A stretch of 64,000 bases of DNA from Rhizobium leguminosarum (GTDB lineage Bacteria; Pseudomonadota; Alphaproteobacteria; Rhizobiales; Rhizobiaceae): contig NZ_CP016286.1 in assembly GCF_001679785.1 (NCBI RefSeq), forward strand, positions 1,612,001 through 1,676,000. The letters run 5' to 3'. The position numbers and the translations under genes were made by a program. Shown here one piece after another: positions 46,386 through 55,341 of this stretch. Numbering within the stretch: position 1 is the stretch's first letter; the number at the start of each line of letters is the position of its first letter. The notes beneath the pieces are model-generated. The model saw only the letters and a list, made by a program, of their open reading frames with translations. It searched no databases and was not told the DNA's origin.

Positions 46386-47198
46386 TTATGCTGTGACTTC
46401 CCCTTCCCTCCCAATCAGCTTGCGATAGAGATGCCAGGTCGCATGGCCGAGGATCGGGATGACCAGCGCAAGCCCGGCAAAGACCGGGATCGTGCCGATG
46501 AGGAGCAGCGCGGCGACGATCAGGCCCCAGAGCAGCACCGGCACCGGATTGAGAATCGTCGCGCGGATCGACGCCGTGACGGCGGCCACCGCCCCGACAT
46601 CGCGGTCGAGCAGCAGCGGAAAGGTGATGACGGTGATCGCCAGCACGACGAGCGCAAAGACGAAGCCGATGAGATTGCCCCAGAGGATCAGCTGCATGCC
46701 CTCCGACGTGCTGAAGACCTGGCGGAAGAAATCCCCCATGCTGCGCGGAAAGACCTCGCCGAGCAGGTTGCTGTAGAGTGTCTGCGCCGTCACCAGCCAG
46801 ACGATGAAGAGGCCGCAGAGCATCAAGCCGACCGCGACGATCGACGGCAGTGCCGGCGAATGGCGCACGTCGAGCGCATGCGTCCAGGACGCGTCGAGGC
46901 CGGCCTCGCGCCGGCGGCTGATCTCGTAAAGGCCGATCGCCGCGATCGGGCCGATCAGCACGAAACCTGCCATCAGCGGGAAGACCATCGGCAAAAGATT
47001 GGCGCCTGAGGTCCACAGCGTCAGGAAGACGCCGGCGATCGGGTACATCAGGCACAGGAACACATAGTGGGACGGTTTCTCCATGAAATCATCGTATCCG
47101 CGCTTCAGCGCGTCGAAGACGTCGGCGATACCGATGCGATTGACGACGGGCCGCGCTAAGCTTTCGCTTGCACCCGTCATGACGTGAAATGCCGCCAT
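46386..47198 (-). CDS. DUF2189 domain integral membrane protein
   Basis: This 270-residue protein begins with about 40 cytoplasmic residues (RIGIADVFDALKRGYDDFMEKPSHYVFLCLMYPIAGVFLT), the start typical of DUF2189. Six hydrophobic helices follow: two between about 46 and 92, then near 115-140, 165-185, 185-205 and 220-250. It is sometimes annotated as a cytochrome c oxidase subunit I-like protein, but heme ligands are not visible. The ATG at 47198 is preceded by GGAGGAGAAAGCC. Function unknown. Confidence 0.88.
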   Translation of the reverse strand: MAAFHVMTGASESLARPVVNRIGIADVFDALKRGYDDFMEKPSHYVFLCLMYPIAGVFLTLWTSGANLLPMVFPLMAGFVLIGPIAAIGLYEISRRREAGLDASWTHALDVRHSPALPSIVAVGLMLCGLFIVWLVTAQTLYSNLLGEVFPRSMGDFFRQVFSTSEGMQLILWGNLIGFVFALVVLAITVITFPLLLDRDVGAVAAVTASIRATILNPVPVLLWGLIVAALLLIGTIPVFAGLALVIPILGHATWHLYRKLIGREGEVTA

Positions 47199-47376
47199 GG
47201 CTTTCTCCTCCTCAGCCGAGACTTGATCGGCGGCGGAAAGCATATCGGCGGGCAAGCCGATACGAATTCCGCAACCGGCACTGGAGGAATATAGCAACTT
47301 TCAGGGCCCGTGTCGCTCCCTCCCTTGACATCCCCCTCTTGACATCTTGGACCAGCTTTCTCACATCGGCGGCATC

Positions 47377-47934
47377 ATGAAAGCCTCAGACGCAGATATC
47401 CTCATCATCCCCGGTTACACCAATTCCGGCCCGAGCCACTGGCAGAGCCGCTGGGAGGCAAAGCTCAGCACGGCGCGGCGCGTTGAACAAGCCGAATGGA
47501 CGAAGCCGGTCCGCGAGGACTGGATCGCCCGCATCGCCGAGGAGGTGAACGCCTCGACCCGCCCGGTCCTTCTCGTCGCCCATTCGCTGGGCGTCCCCTC
47601 GGTGATCCATGCCATCCCGCATTTCCGCAACCGGGTGGCGGGCGCTTTCCTCGTCGCCCCGCCCGATGTCGCCAATCCCGACATTCGACCGAAGCACCTG
47701 ATGACCTTCGGCCCCTATCCACGCGATCCGCTGCCCTTCCCGTCGATCACCGTGGCCAGCCGCAACGATCCGTTCGGCAGCTACGAGCATGCCGATGATG
47801 TCGCCAGCAGCTGGGGCTCCTTCCTCGTCGATGCAGGCGAAGCCGGCCACATCAATGCCGATTCCGGTCATGGCCCCTGGCCCGAAGGCACCATGGTCTT
47901 TGCCCAGTTCCTCGGCCGGCTCTCCGCTGATTGA
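47377..47934 (+). CDS. RBBP9/YdeN family serine hydrolase
   Basis: This 185-residue protein follows the RBBP9/YdeN pattern: ADILIIPGYTNSGPSHWQSRWEAKL, then EWTKPVREDWIARI, and the nucleophile serine in LLVAHSLGVPSVI. The acid is probably Asp in ASRNDPFGSYEHA, and His lies in EAGHINADSGHGPWPEG. The substrate is unknown. The start at ATG 47377 is preferred by family length. It is divergent from the DUF2189 gene and has no clear ribosome binding site. Confidence 0.9.
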   Translation: MKASDADILIIPGYTNSGPSHWQSRWEAKLSTARRVEQAEWTKPVREDWIARIAEEVNASTRPVLLVAHSLGVPSVIHAIPHFRNRVAGAFLVAPPDVANPDIRPKHLMTFGPYPRDPLPFPSITVASRNDPFGSYEHADDVASSWGSFLVDAGEAGHINADSGHGPWPEGTMVFAQFLGRLSAD

Positions 47935-48026
47935 GGAAAACCCGCATTCTCGCTTGTTGAGCAAGTGCTTTCTAAGTCTTTCTTAATGGAATGACAGCAG
48001 ACTGCGCCGAGGTGAGATAAGCGAGA

Positions 48027-50324
48027 ATGCCCGTGAAGAAAGCCCGTACAGAGGCCGGTGATCCGCATGGCGATGCCGCAGCGGTTGAGGCAGGCATCGG
48101 CAATGGGCCAACCGACGATTCCGACCTCACCGAGCGGGAGAGCCGCTGGAATTATGCGCTGGTCGGCTCTGGTCTCGGCGTATGGGATCACAACTACCGT
48201 CTCGACCGGAAATATTACTCGCCGACGTGGAAAACCATCCGCGGCATGGCGCCCGACGAGGAAGCCGACGGCGATTACGAGGCCTGGCTGCAGCTCGTTC
48301 ATCCCGACGATCGTGATTTCGTCGTCCATGCAATCGACCGGCAGAACGCCGGCGATCCAAATTACCAGGTCTTCGAATATCGCGAGCGCCACAAGGACGG
48401 CCACTGGGTCTGGATCGAGTGTCGCGGCGCATGCGTCGAATGGGACGAGAACGGCGTGCCGACGCGCATCATCGGCACGGATACGGATATCACCGCCCGC
48501 AAGGAAGCCGAGGAGACGCTGTCGCGTTTGTCGCGCCGGCTCGATCTGGCGCTGGAGATTTCCCGCATCGGCGTCTTCGAGGCCGATATCGAGCATGATA
48601 GCGTCGAATGGGACGACCGCCTCATTGCCATCTACGGGCTGCAGGGCGCCTCACGCCAGATCGCCAGCGACGCCTGGGCGAAAAGCCTGCATCCCGACGA
48701 CCGCGAACGCGTGCTTGGCTTGTCCGACCGTAGCGTCGAAAGTGGAAGCGATTTCCAGCAGGAATACCGCATCATCCGCGGCGACGGCGCCGAACGCGTC
48801 ATCCGCGCCCGCTCGGCCTTCTTCATCGACGGCAACGGCCACCGCAAGCTGATCGGCGCCAACTGGGACGTCACCGAGGAAGTCGCGCTGCGCAACGAAC
48901 TGCGGCGCGCCAAGGATCTGGCCGAGGCGCGCAACCGCGAGCTCGAAGCCGCCAAGGAGAGCATCGAGCACCTGGCGCTGCACGATTACCTCACCGGCCT
49001 GCCGAATCGCCGCTATCTCGACAAGATGCTGGACGACCGCTCGGCGGAATGCCGGGCCAAGGGCCTGGCCCTGGCGATCCTGCATATCGATCTCGACCGC
49101 TTCAAGCAGATCAACGACACGCTCGGCCACCGGGCCGGCGACGCCATGCTGCAGCATGCCGCAAGCGTGCTGAGAACGTCCGTCCGCGCCGTCGATTTCG
49201 TCGCCCGCATCGGCGGCGACGAATTCGTCATCCTCTGCATCGTCGATCCCGCATCGAAGAAGATCGCCAGCCTTGCCGAACGTGTCATCCGCGAATTGCG
49301 CAAACCCGTCAGATATGAGGGGCACGATTGCCGTTTTGGCGCCAGCGTCGGCATCGCCATCGATAGCGGACCGAAGCTCGACGCCAAGCAGATGCTGCTC
49401 GACGCCGATATCGCCCTTTATCGTGCCAAGGGCCTGGGCCGCAACCGCTTCGAGTTCTTCTCGGCCTCTGCCCGCCGCGACATCATCTCCGCGAAGCACC
49501 TTGCCGACGAGATCCTGATCGGCCTCGAACGCAATGAATTCGTGCCCTTCTATCAGCTGCAGTTCGATGCCCGCACGCTCGATGTCGCAGGCGTCGAAAC
49601 GCTTGCACGCTGGCAGCACCCGGTGCACGGGCTGCTGACCCCCGACCGCTTCCTCGACATTGCAGAGGACCTCGACGTCGTCTCGACCATCGACGCCCTG
49701 ATCCTGGAGCGCGCCATTGCCGACCGGAAGGTATGGCTGAAGGACGGGCTGCCGATCCCGAAGATATCGGTCAACGTCTCCGCCAGGCGGCTCGCCGATC
49801 CCGATCTCGGCAAGAAGCTCCGCGCCTTGAAGATCGAGCCCGGCACCTTCTCCTTCGAGCTGCTGGAATCGATCTCGCTCGACGATTGCGACGAGGCGGT
49901 GGCCGCCAACCTGAAAAAGCTGCGCAAGCTCGGCATCGACATCCAGATCGACGACTTCGGCACCGGCCATGCCTCGATCGTCAGCCTGTTGCGCCTGAGC
50001 CCGAAGACGCTGAAGATCGACCGCGAGTTGATCCGCATGCTGCCGCAATCGGCCGAGCAGCGCAAACTCGTCGGCTCGATCATCGATATCGGCCGCTCGC
50101 TGAACATCCTCGTCATCGCCGAGGGCGTCGAAACGGCGGAGCATATCCGCATTCTCGAAGAACTCGACTGTGACACGCTGCAGGGCTACGCGCTCGCCCG
50201 GCCGATGCCGGCCATGCAGATCCCCTCCTTCATCCGCTCCGGAAACTGGCGGCACGGGCAAATCGCCGCTCGCGCCTTGCAGGCGCAGCTTCGCCGCGCG
50301 CTGCCAAGCAGAGCCGCCAAATAA
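48027..50324 (+). CDS. PAS-PAS-GGDEF-EAL cyclic-di-GMP protein
   Basis: This 765-residue cytoplasmic protein has no membrane segment. Two PAS/PAC domains lie at about 38-158 and 163-290, each ending in a typical PAC tail (RIIGTDTDITARKEAEE and KLIGANWDVTEEVALRNE). A GGDEF domain with an intact GGDEF at 396-400 has an inhibitory I-site RAVD at 387-390. An EAL domain follows (about 490-745) in which EAL reads ETL (524-526). The other catalytic residues appear present: SFELLES, IDDFGTG, LKIDREL and AEGVET. Both c-di-GMP synthesis and breakdown are possible; the PAS inputs are unknown. Confidence 0.93.
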   Translation: MPVKKARTEAGDPHGDAAAVEAGIGNGPTDDSDLTERESRWNYALVGSGLGVWDHNYRLDRKYYSPTWKTIRGMAPDEEADGDYEAWLQLVHPDDRDFVVHAIDRQNAGDPNYQVFEYRERHKDGHWVWIECRGACVEWDENGVPTRIIGTDTDITARKEAEETLSRLSRRLDLALEISRIGVFEADIEHDSVEWDDRLIAIYGLQGASRQIASDAWAKSLHPDDRERVLGLSDRSVESGSDFQQEYRIIRGDGAERVIRARSAFFIDGNGHRKLIGANWDVTEEVALRNELRRAKDLAEARNRELEAAKESIEHLALHDYLTGLPNRRYLDKMLDDRSAECRAKGLALAILHIDLDRFKQINDTLGHRAGDAMLQHAASVLRTSVRAVDFVARIGGDEFVILCIVDPASKKIASLAERVIRELRKPVRYEGHDCRFGASVGIAIDSGPKLDAKQMLLDADIALYRAKGLGRNRFEFFSASARRDIISAKHLADEILIGLERNEFVPFYQLQFDARTLDVAGVETLARWQHPVHGLLTPDRFLDIAEDLDVVSTIDALILERAIADRKVWLKDGLPIPKISVNVSARRLADPDLGKKLRALKIEPGTFSFELLESISLDDCDEAVAANLKKLRKLGIDIQIDDFGTGHASIVSLLRLSPKTLKIDRELIRMLPQSAEQRKLVGSIIDIGRSLNILVIAEGVETAEHIRILEELDCDTLQGYALARPMPAMQIPSFIRSGNWRHGQIAARALQAQLRRALPSRAAK

Positions 50325-50433
50325 AAACCTGCATAAACGGCTCGCCATTTCGCCTTCATTCCACCGTAGAGGAAAAGGCGCTAAACTCCTCTTGCGAATT
50401 CATTCGATTCTCTTGGCGGTATTCCGTAAAATT

Positions 50434-50510
50434 GGAATCCAAGGCCGCGAAATTCGGAAACCGGGGCCACAGAATCTTGAAACCGGGGCCACAGAATCGT
50501 CAAACCGGGG
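50434..50510. repeat. 22-bp tandem repeat, about 3.5 copies
   Basis: The units GGAATCCAAGGCCGCGAAAT, GGAAACCGGGGCCACAGAAT and TGAAACCGGGGCCACAGAAT start at about 50434, 50456 and 50478. A half unit CAAACCGGGG ends at 50510. The two central copies are nearly identical. The tract occupies the middle of the 294-base gap before purC. Confidence 0.85.
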
Positions 50511-50618
50511 AAGGAGCGACAGGCGGATTGTGAAACCCTCTCTTTTCCTTTAAGGGGACGCCACGAGATCGATCCACTCGCGCTATCCCAAGAGCGCCAA
50601 CAATAGAGAATGACCACG

Positions 50619-51383
50619 ATGAACCGTCGCCGCCGTATCTACGAGGGCAAGGCAAAGATTCTGTATGAGGGGCCGGAACCGGGCACTTTGATCCAGTTCT
50701 TCAAGGACGATGCCACTGCCTTCAACAAGAAGAAACACGAAGTCATCGATGGCAAGGGCGTACTCAACAACCGCATCTGCGAATATATCTTCAGCCACCT
50801 GAACAAGATCGGCATCCCTACTCATTTCATCCGCCGGCTCAACATGCGCGAGCAGTTGATCAAGGAAGTAGAGATGATCCCGCTGGAGATCGTCGTGCGC
50901 AATGTCGCGGCCGGTTCTCTCGCCAAGCGCCTCGGCATCGACGAAGGCGTCGTGCTGCCGCGCTCGATCATCGAATTCTATTACAAGTCCGACGCGCTCG
51001 ACGATCCGATGGTCTCCGAAGAGCACATCACCGCCTTCGGCTGGGCAAATCCCGCCGAACTCGATGACATCATGGCGCTTGCCATCCGCGTCAACGACTT
51101 CATGACCGGCCTCTTCCTCGGCGTCGGCATCCAGCTCGTCGATTTCAAGATCGAATGCGGCCGTCTCTTCGAAGGCGATATGATGCGCATCATCCTCGCC
51201 GACGAAATCTCGCCGGACAGCTGCCGGCTCTGGGATATCGAAACCCACGAGAAGATGGACAAGGACCGCTTCCGCCGCGACCTCGGCGGGTTGCTCGAAG
51301 CCTATTCCGAAGTCGCGCGCCGTCTCGGCATCATCAATGAAAACGAGCCTGTGCGCGGCACAGGCCCGGTTCTCGTCAAGTAA
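50619..51383 (+). CDS. purC: SAICAR synthetase (phosphoribosylaminoimidazole-succinocarboxamide synthase)
   Basis: This 254-residue enzyme begins [36 protein letters not shown]. It continues with [37 protein letters not shown] and DFKIECGR, then [14 protein letters not shown], all standard PurC blocks. It joins aspartate to CAIR. An in-frame ATG at 50610 is possible, but 50619 gives the usual length. It heads the purC-purS-kptA-purQ cluster. purS starts 15 bases downstream. Confidence 0.96.
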   Translation: MNRRRRIYEGKAKILYEGPEPGTLIQFFKDDATAFNKKKHEVIDGKGVLNNRICEYIFSHLNKIGIPTHFIRRLNMREQLIKEVEMIPLEIVVRNVAAGSLAKRLGIDEGVVLPRSIIEFYYKSDALDDPMVSEEHITAFGWANPAELDDIMALAIRVNDFMTGLFLGVGIQLVDFKIECGRLFEGDMMRIILADEISPDSCRLWDIETHEKMDKDRFRRDLGGLLEAYSEVARRLGIINENEPVRGTGPVLVK

Positions 51384-51398
51384 GGCAGGAAAGACAAA

Positions 51399-51641
51399 GT
51401 GATCAAGGCTCGTGTCACCGTCACGCTGAAAAACGGCGTTCTCGATCCGCAGGGCAAGGCTATCGAGGGTGCGCTCAGTGCCCTTGGCTTCTCGGGCGTC
51501 GGCCATGTAAGACAGGGCAAGGTCTTCGACCTGGAGCTTGATGGCACCGACAAGGGCAAGGCTGAGGCCGACCTCAAGGCCATGTGCGAAAAACTGCTCG
51601 CCAATACGGTGATCGAGAACTACGCAATCGCGATCGACTGA
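51399..51641 (+). CDS. purS: FGAM synthetase subunit PurS
   Basis: This 80-residue protein, MIKARVTVTLKNGVLDPQGKAIEGALSALGFSGVGHVRQGKVFDLEL, is a typical PurS. It bridges PurL and PurQ in the three-subunit formylglycinamidine synthetase. Translation starts at GTG 51399 after AGGAAAGACAAA. Its partners PurQ (52237) and small PurL (56000) are both in the window, consistent with the split enzyme. Confidence 0.96.
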   Translation: MIKARVTVTLKNGVLDPQGKAIEGALSALGFSGVGHVRQGKVFDLELDGTDKGKAEADLKAMCEKLLANTVIENYAIAID

Positions 51642-51685
51642 TGATCACAGACCCGTCGTCCGGCGGACTTTGAGGATTTGGCGTC

Positions 51686-52240
51686 ATGATGAAAGCAAAG
51701 CTGGAGACGGAAGTCTCGAAATATATGAGCTATGTTTTGCGTCATGCGCCTGATGCTGCTGGCCTGACGCTTGATAGCGAGGGTTGGGTGTCGTTCGATG
51801 AGCTCGAAAAAGCGTTGGCGTCGAAATACGACGTTTCCCGCGCTGATATTATCGAGATCGTCGAAAACAATCCAAAGAAGCGCTTCACGCTTACCGATAA
51901 CAGAATTCGCGCAAACCAAGGTCATAGCGTCGACGTCGATCTCGCATTGAACCAGGTCGAACCGCCCGCCGCTCTTTTTCACGGCACGTCTCTGACGAAC
52001 TGGGAGTCGATCGAGCGCGAAGGTTTGCAGAAGATGCAGCGGCACTACGTTCATCTGTCGGCGGATGTCGAAACGGCGAAAATTGTCGCAGCGCGCCGCA
52101 AGGGTGAACATCTCATCCTGCGCGTGGACGCGGCCCGCATGTTTTCAGAGGGTCATTCTTTCTTTGTCTCCGACAATGGAGTATGGCTCGCCGAAAGCGT
52201 TCCAGTTCAATATCTTTCGCGAAACGCAGGGACCCCATGA
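51686..52240 (+). CDS. kptA: RNA 2'-phosphotransferase (KptA/Tpt1)
   Basis: This 184-residue protein has an N-terminal winged helix ([36 protein letters not shown]) and a C-terminal ADP-ribosyltransferase-like domain with [18 protein letters not shown] and [12 protein letters not shown]. These contain the conserved Arg-His-Arg-Arg set region of Tpt1. The enzyme removes an internal 2'-phosphate from RNA using NAD+. It sits between purS and purQ, with its stop overlapping the purQ ATG (ATGA). Base use (for example TATATGAGCTATGTTTTGCG) is less GC-rich than its neighbours, suggesting insertion by transfer. ATG 51689 is an alternative start. Confidence 0.93.
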   Translation: MMKAKLETEVSKYMSYVLRHAPDAAGLTLDSEGWVSFDELEKALASKYDVSRADIIEIVENNPKKRFTLTDNRIRANQGHSVDVDLALNQVEPPAALFHGTSLTNWESIEREGLQKMQRHYVHLSADVETAKIVAARRKGEHLILRVDAARMFSEGHSFFVSDNGVWLAESVPVQYLSRNAGTP

Positions 52241-52908
52241 AATCAGCCGTCGTTCAACTTCCGGGCCTCAACCGCGACCGCGACATGATCGCCGCCTTGA
52301 CCAAGATCTCCGGCCAGCCACCGGTGACGATCTGGCAGACGGAAACCGAGATCCCCGATGTCGACCTGATCGTCATCCCCGGCGGTTTTTCTTATGGCGA
52401 TTATCTGCGCTGCGGCGCGATCGCAGCCCGCATGCCGGTCATGCAGGCAATCATCGACAAGGCTTCAAAGGGCGTGAAGGTCCTCGGCGTCTGCAACGGC
52501 TTCCAGATCCTCGTCGAGGCCGGCCTGCTGCCCGGCGCGCTGATGCGCAATTCCTCGCTGAAATTCGTCTGCCGCGAGATCAAACTCGAAGTCGTCAAGG
52601 CCGAGACGGATTTCACCCGCGCCTATGCGCAAGGACAGGTCATTCGCTGCCCGGTCGCCCATCATGACGGCAATTATTTCGCCGATGATGCGACGCTGGC
52701 TGCGATCGAAGGCAATGGCCAGGTGGTGTTCCGTTATGCCGAAGGCACCAATCCGAACGGCTCGATCAATGATATCGCCGCCGTCATGAACGAAAAGGGC
52801 AATGTGCTCGGCATGATGCCGCATCCCGAGAACCTGATCGAGGCCGCCCATGGCGGTTCGGACGGCCGCGGCCTCTTCGCCTCGGCGCTCGACGTCATCG
52901 CCGCCTGA
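52237..52908 (+). CDS. purQ: FGAM synthetase glutaminase subunit PurQ
   Basis: This 223-residue class I glutamine amidotransferase begins [21 protein letters not shown]. The catalytic Cys86 is in [11 protein letters not shown], and the His/Glu pair is in [11 protein letters not shown] near the C-terminus. It provides ammonia to PurL. ATG 52237 overlaps the kptA stop codon by four bases, so its translation now depends on kptA. No ribosome binding site of its own is evident beyond CAGGGACCCC. Confidence 0.96.
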   Translation: MKSAVVQLPGLNRDRDMIAALTKISGQPPVTIWQTETEIPDVDLIVIPGGFSYGDYLRCGAIAARMPVMQAIIDKASKGVKVLGVCNGFQILVEAGLLPGALMRNSSLKFVCREIKLEVVKAETDFTRAYAQGQVIRCPVAHHDGNYFADDATLAAIEGNGQVVFRYAEGTNPNGSINDIAAVMNEKGNVLGMMPHPENLIEAAHGGSDGRGLFASALDVIAA

Positions 52909-52952
52909 ACCTCGACACACGAAAATCCTTCTGTTCGGATCTGGAGCAATCG

Positions 52953-53348
52953 ATGCGCCCTCGCCTCTCCGTCGCACACGCCGCCCTGTTGACCGCTCTC
53001 GCAGCCATGGTCGCAGCTTGCCAGACGCCGGCGCCGACCGGCCCGAACCGCGCCGCACTGCCGACGATGGAACGCGTGGCGCTTGGCGCCAATGCCTGCT
53101 GGTTCAAATCGGGCGATCCGGCCTTTGCAGCCTACAAGCTCGCGCCGGAGCTCAATTCTTTCACCGGCCGTCCGCGCATCCTGCTCGTCCATAAGGGCAG
53201 CCCTGAAAGCCGGCCGCTGCTCGTCGTGCAGGCTGAGGGAAGCCCGTCCCGCCTGCAGGCCTTCGGTCCGATGATGCAGGAACCCGTCGCCGGCCGCATC
53301 ACCGCCGACGTCAATCGCTGGTCCGGCGGCAACAAGGCCTGCAGTTGA
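52953..53348 (+). CDS. Putative lipoprotein, uncharacterised
   Basis: This 131-residue protein has a signal sequence ending in a lipobox, MVAAC (lipid Cys at about residue 23), after AALLTALAA. The mature domain contains ERVALGANACWFKSGDPAFAAYKLAPELNSFTGRPRILLV and ends with Cys, so one disulfide is possible. I recognise no family beyond small rhizobial lipoproteins. It begins at ATG 52953 after GGAGCAATCG, 44 bases downstream of purQ. Confidence 0.75.
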   Translation: MRPRLSVAHAALLTALAAMVAACQTPAPTGPNRAALPTMERVALGANACWFKSGDPAFAAYKLAPELNSFTGRPRILLVHKGSPESRPLLVVQAEGSPSRLQAFGPMMQEPVAGRITADVNRWSGGNKACS

Positions 53349-53361
53349 TCGCGGCGATGAC

Positions 53362-53420
53362 AGCGCCACGCGTCTTTTCAGACGCGCGAAGACCGCTGTA
53401 ACTCTTTGAGTTCTGCATAA
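53362..53420 (+). repeat. Dispersed rhizobial-type repeat, copy 1
   Basis: The segment contains CGCGTCTTTTCAGACGCGCG (itself a hairpin), then GAAGACCGCTGTAACTCTTTG and TTCTGCATAATC. It aligns along its length with 60147-60200 at roughly 70 percent identity by eye. The palindromic head could also terminate transcription. Confidence 0.6.
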
Positions 53421-53717
53421 TCAGTCCCAGAAAAACGACTTGCCGACTTCGCGCGCGGCATCGGACTGCGACACACCGATATCCTTGAGCTCGGTCGCCG
53501 TCAGGCCTCTCAGCGCGCGCCGGCCTTCCCGCTTTTGATGCCAGAGAAGAATGGCGGCCCAGATTCGCTCCAAATGCGTCGTCACCTCGGCGGGCGCGTC
53601 TGGGAGGATGATTTGTCTCCTGTCATCACAAGAGACAATCGGTACAATCGGCATTTTGATCTCAGGCAAGGCAGACATTCCAGGAATCCTCTCGGTTTGC
53701 CGTTGGAATTGACTCAT
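53421..53717 (-). CDS. DUF1127 domain small protein
   Basis: The C-terminal half (ERIWAAILLWHQKREGRRALRGLTATELKDIGVSQSDAAREVGKSFFWD) is a DUF1127 domain of about 48 residues, common in alphaproteobacteria. Short Arg-rich members affect phosphate or RNA-linked regulation in some species. The start is ATG 53717 (98 residues) or ATG 53678 (85 residues, weak upstream site); I give the longer. It is divergent from the MocR gene, with 42 bases between, so the two share a control region. Confidence 0.82.
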   Translation of the reverse strand: MSQFQRQTERIPGMSALPEIKMPIVPIVSCDDRRQIILPDAPAEVTTHLERIWAAILLWHQKREGRRALRGLTATELKDIGVSQSDAAREVGKSFFWD

Positions 53718-53721
53718 ACGC

Positions 53722-53750
53722 TTGACCGATACAATGTGCCAATATATACA
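53722..53750 (+). promoter_or_regulatory. Predicted promoter of the MocR gene
   Basis: TTGACC (53722-53727) and TATACA (53745-53750) are separated by exactly 17 bases. The expected start site, about 53757-53758, is two or three bases before the ATG at 53760, so the mRNA may be leaderless. Confidence 0.55.
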
Positions 53751-53751
53751 A

Positions 53752-53766
53752 TTGTCACCATGACAA
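53752..53766. promoter_or_regulatory. Inverted repeat over the MocR start codon (candidate operator)
   Basis: TTGTCA-CCA-TGACAA spans the predicted transcription start and the ATG. MocR-type regulators often repress their own genes; a site here would do so by blocking initiation (inference). Confidence 0.45.
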
Positions 53767-55178
53767 ATTGGCTTCCCGATATTTCCCGCGGCTCTGGGCC
53801 GGTCTATCTCCGGCTTGCCGACAGCATCGAATCCGCCATATCAAGCGGCGCCCTGCCCGCCGGCAGCAAATTGCCGCCGCAACGCAACCTTGCCTACGAC
53901 ATCGGCGTGACGATCGGCACGATCGGCCGCGCCTATGCGCTGGTACATGAGCGCGGCCTGGTCGCCGGCGAAGTGGGGCGCGGCACCTATGTGCTGAACC
54001 GTTCCGAAACGCCGCCCGGCGAACAGATCGATCCGCTGACCGTGTCACTCGGCGGCACCCGCATCCAGGATGCGCCAGCCAACAAAATCCGCTTCGATAC
54101 GACAGCCGCTCCCGATCTCGGCCAGGGCAAGATCATCGCTGGCATCCTCGCCGAGATCGGCGAGCAGCATCTTGCCGAAATCTCCTCCTATTCCCGGAGT
54201 TTTCCGCGCAACTGGTTCGAGGCCGGCCGCCTGTGGCTTGCCCGCAGCGGCTGGACGCCGGAGGTCGAAAACATCGTGCCGACGCTCGGCGCCCATGCAG
54301 CGGCGATTGCTGTCATCGCCGCCGTCTCGGCGCCGGGGGACAAAATCGTCTTCGAGGATCTCACCTATACCCAGGTCAGCCGCAGCGCCCGCCTTCTCGG
54401 CCGCCGCACGCTGACGGTCGATTCCGATAAACTGGGCGTAATTCCAGAGGATTTCGAGCGGCTCTGTCAGCAGCAGCATCCGAAGATCGCCTTCCTGATG
54501 CCGACCGTCCACAATCCGACGTTGGCGATCATGCCCTATGAGCGGCGCGCGGCAATCGCCGCAATCGCCAGGAAACACGGGGTCTGGCTGATCGAAGACG
54601 ACCTCTACGGCGGCATGGCCGACGACGATACGCCACTGCTCGCCTCGATCGCGCCCGATCGCACCTTCCTCGTCAATGGCCTGTCGAAATCGGTCGCCGC
54701 CGGCGTGCGCGGCGGCTGGGTCGCCTGCCCGCCGCATTTTGCCCAGCGCATCAAGGTGACGCACAGGATGATCACCGGCGGCCTGCCCTTCATCCTGGCG
54801 GAGACCTGCGCGCGCCTCGTCGAAGGCGGCATGGCGCACGAGATCCGCAAGGCAAGTGTCGAGGAACTCTCCCGGCGCGTCCGGCTCGCCCGCGAGCAGT
54901 TGCAGGGCTTCGATTTCGAATCGCATCCGCACGCGCCCTTCCTCTGGCTGAAACTGCCGGAACCCTGGATGTCGGGCACCTTCAAGAATGCCGCCTTCCG
55001 CGACGGCGTGCTCGTCGACGACGAGGACGAGTTCAAGTCGGCGCGCGGAGAGCGACCTTATCATCGCGTTCGCATCGGTTTTTCCTCGCCGAAGACGGGG
55101 CAGGAACTGATCTCAGGCCTGATGATCCTGCGCCGGCTGCTGGAAAACGGCGGATCCGCCTATGACGGCGAAATATGA
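53760..55178 (+). CDS. MocR/PdxR-type GntR regulator with aminotransferase domain
   Basis: This 472-residue protein has a GntR winged helix (about 10-80: PVYLRLADSIESAISSGALPAGSKLPPQRNLAYDIGVTIGTIGRAYALVHERGLVAGEVGRGTYV) and a fold-type I aminotransferase domain (about 120-470). The latter contains VPTLGAHAAAIAVIAAV, LMPTVHNPTLAIMP and the pyridoxal phosphate lysine in LVNGLSKSVAAGVRGGW. MocR proteins sense an amino acid or vitamin B6 derivative and usually control a divergent gene, which here would be the DUF1127 gene. The ATG at 53760 lacks a ribosome binding site and lies at the predicted transcript start. Confidence 0.92.
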   Translation: MTNWLPDISRGSGPVYLRLADSIESAISSGALPAGSKLPPQRNLAYDIGVTIGTIGRAYALVHERGLVAGEVGRGTYVLNRSETPPGEQIDPLTVSLGGTRIQDAPANKIRFDTTAAPDLGQGKIIAGILAEIGEQHLAEISSYSRSFPRNWFEAGRLWLARSGWTPEVENIVPTLGAHAAAIAVIAAVSAPGDKIVFEDLTYTQVSRSARLLGRRTLTVDSDKLGVIPEDFERLCQQQHPKIAFLMPTVHNPTLAIMPYERRAAIAAIARKHGVWLIEDDLYGGMADDDTPLLASIAPDRTFLVNGLSKSVAAGVRGGWVACPPHFAQRIKVTHRMITGGLPFILAETCARLVEGGMAHEIRKASVEELSRRVRLAREQLQGFDFESHPHAPFLWLKLPEPWMSGTFKNAAFRDGVLVDDEDEFKSARGERPYHRVRIGFSSPKTGQELISGLMILRRLLENGGSAYDGEI

Positions 55179-55341
55179 CCTGTTGCAAATACACGTCATA
55201 ATTCGGAAAAAACGCCGGAGCCTATTCGGAGCGCTTCACCGACTCAACCTCCATGTTACCTCTTTGTTGTTCCCGTCTGACGCGAATCAAAGAACAGCAA
55301 ATGAGGGCCGACTTCGGAAAGATCGCGTTGCGTTTTTTGGT

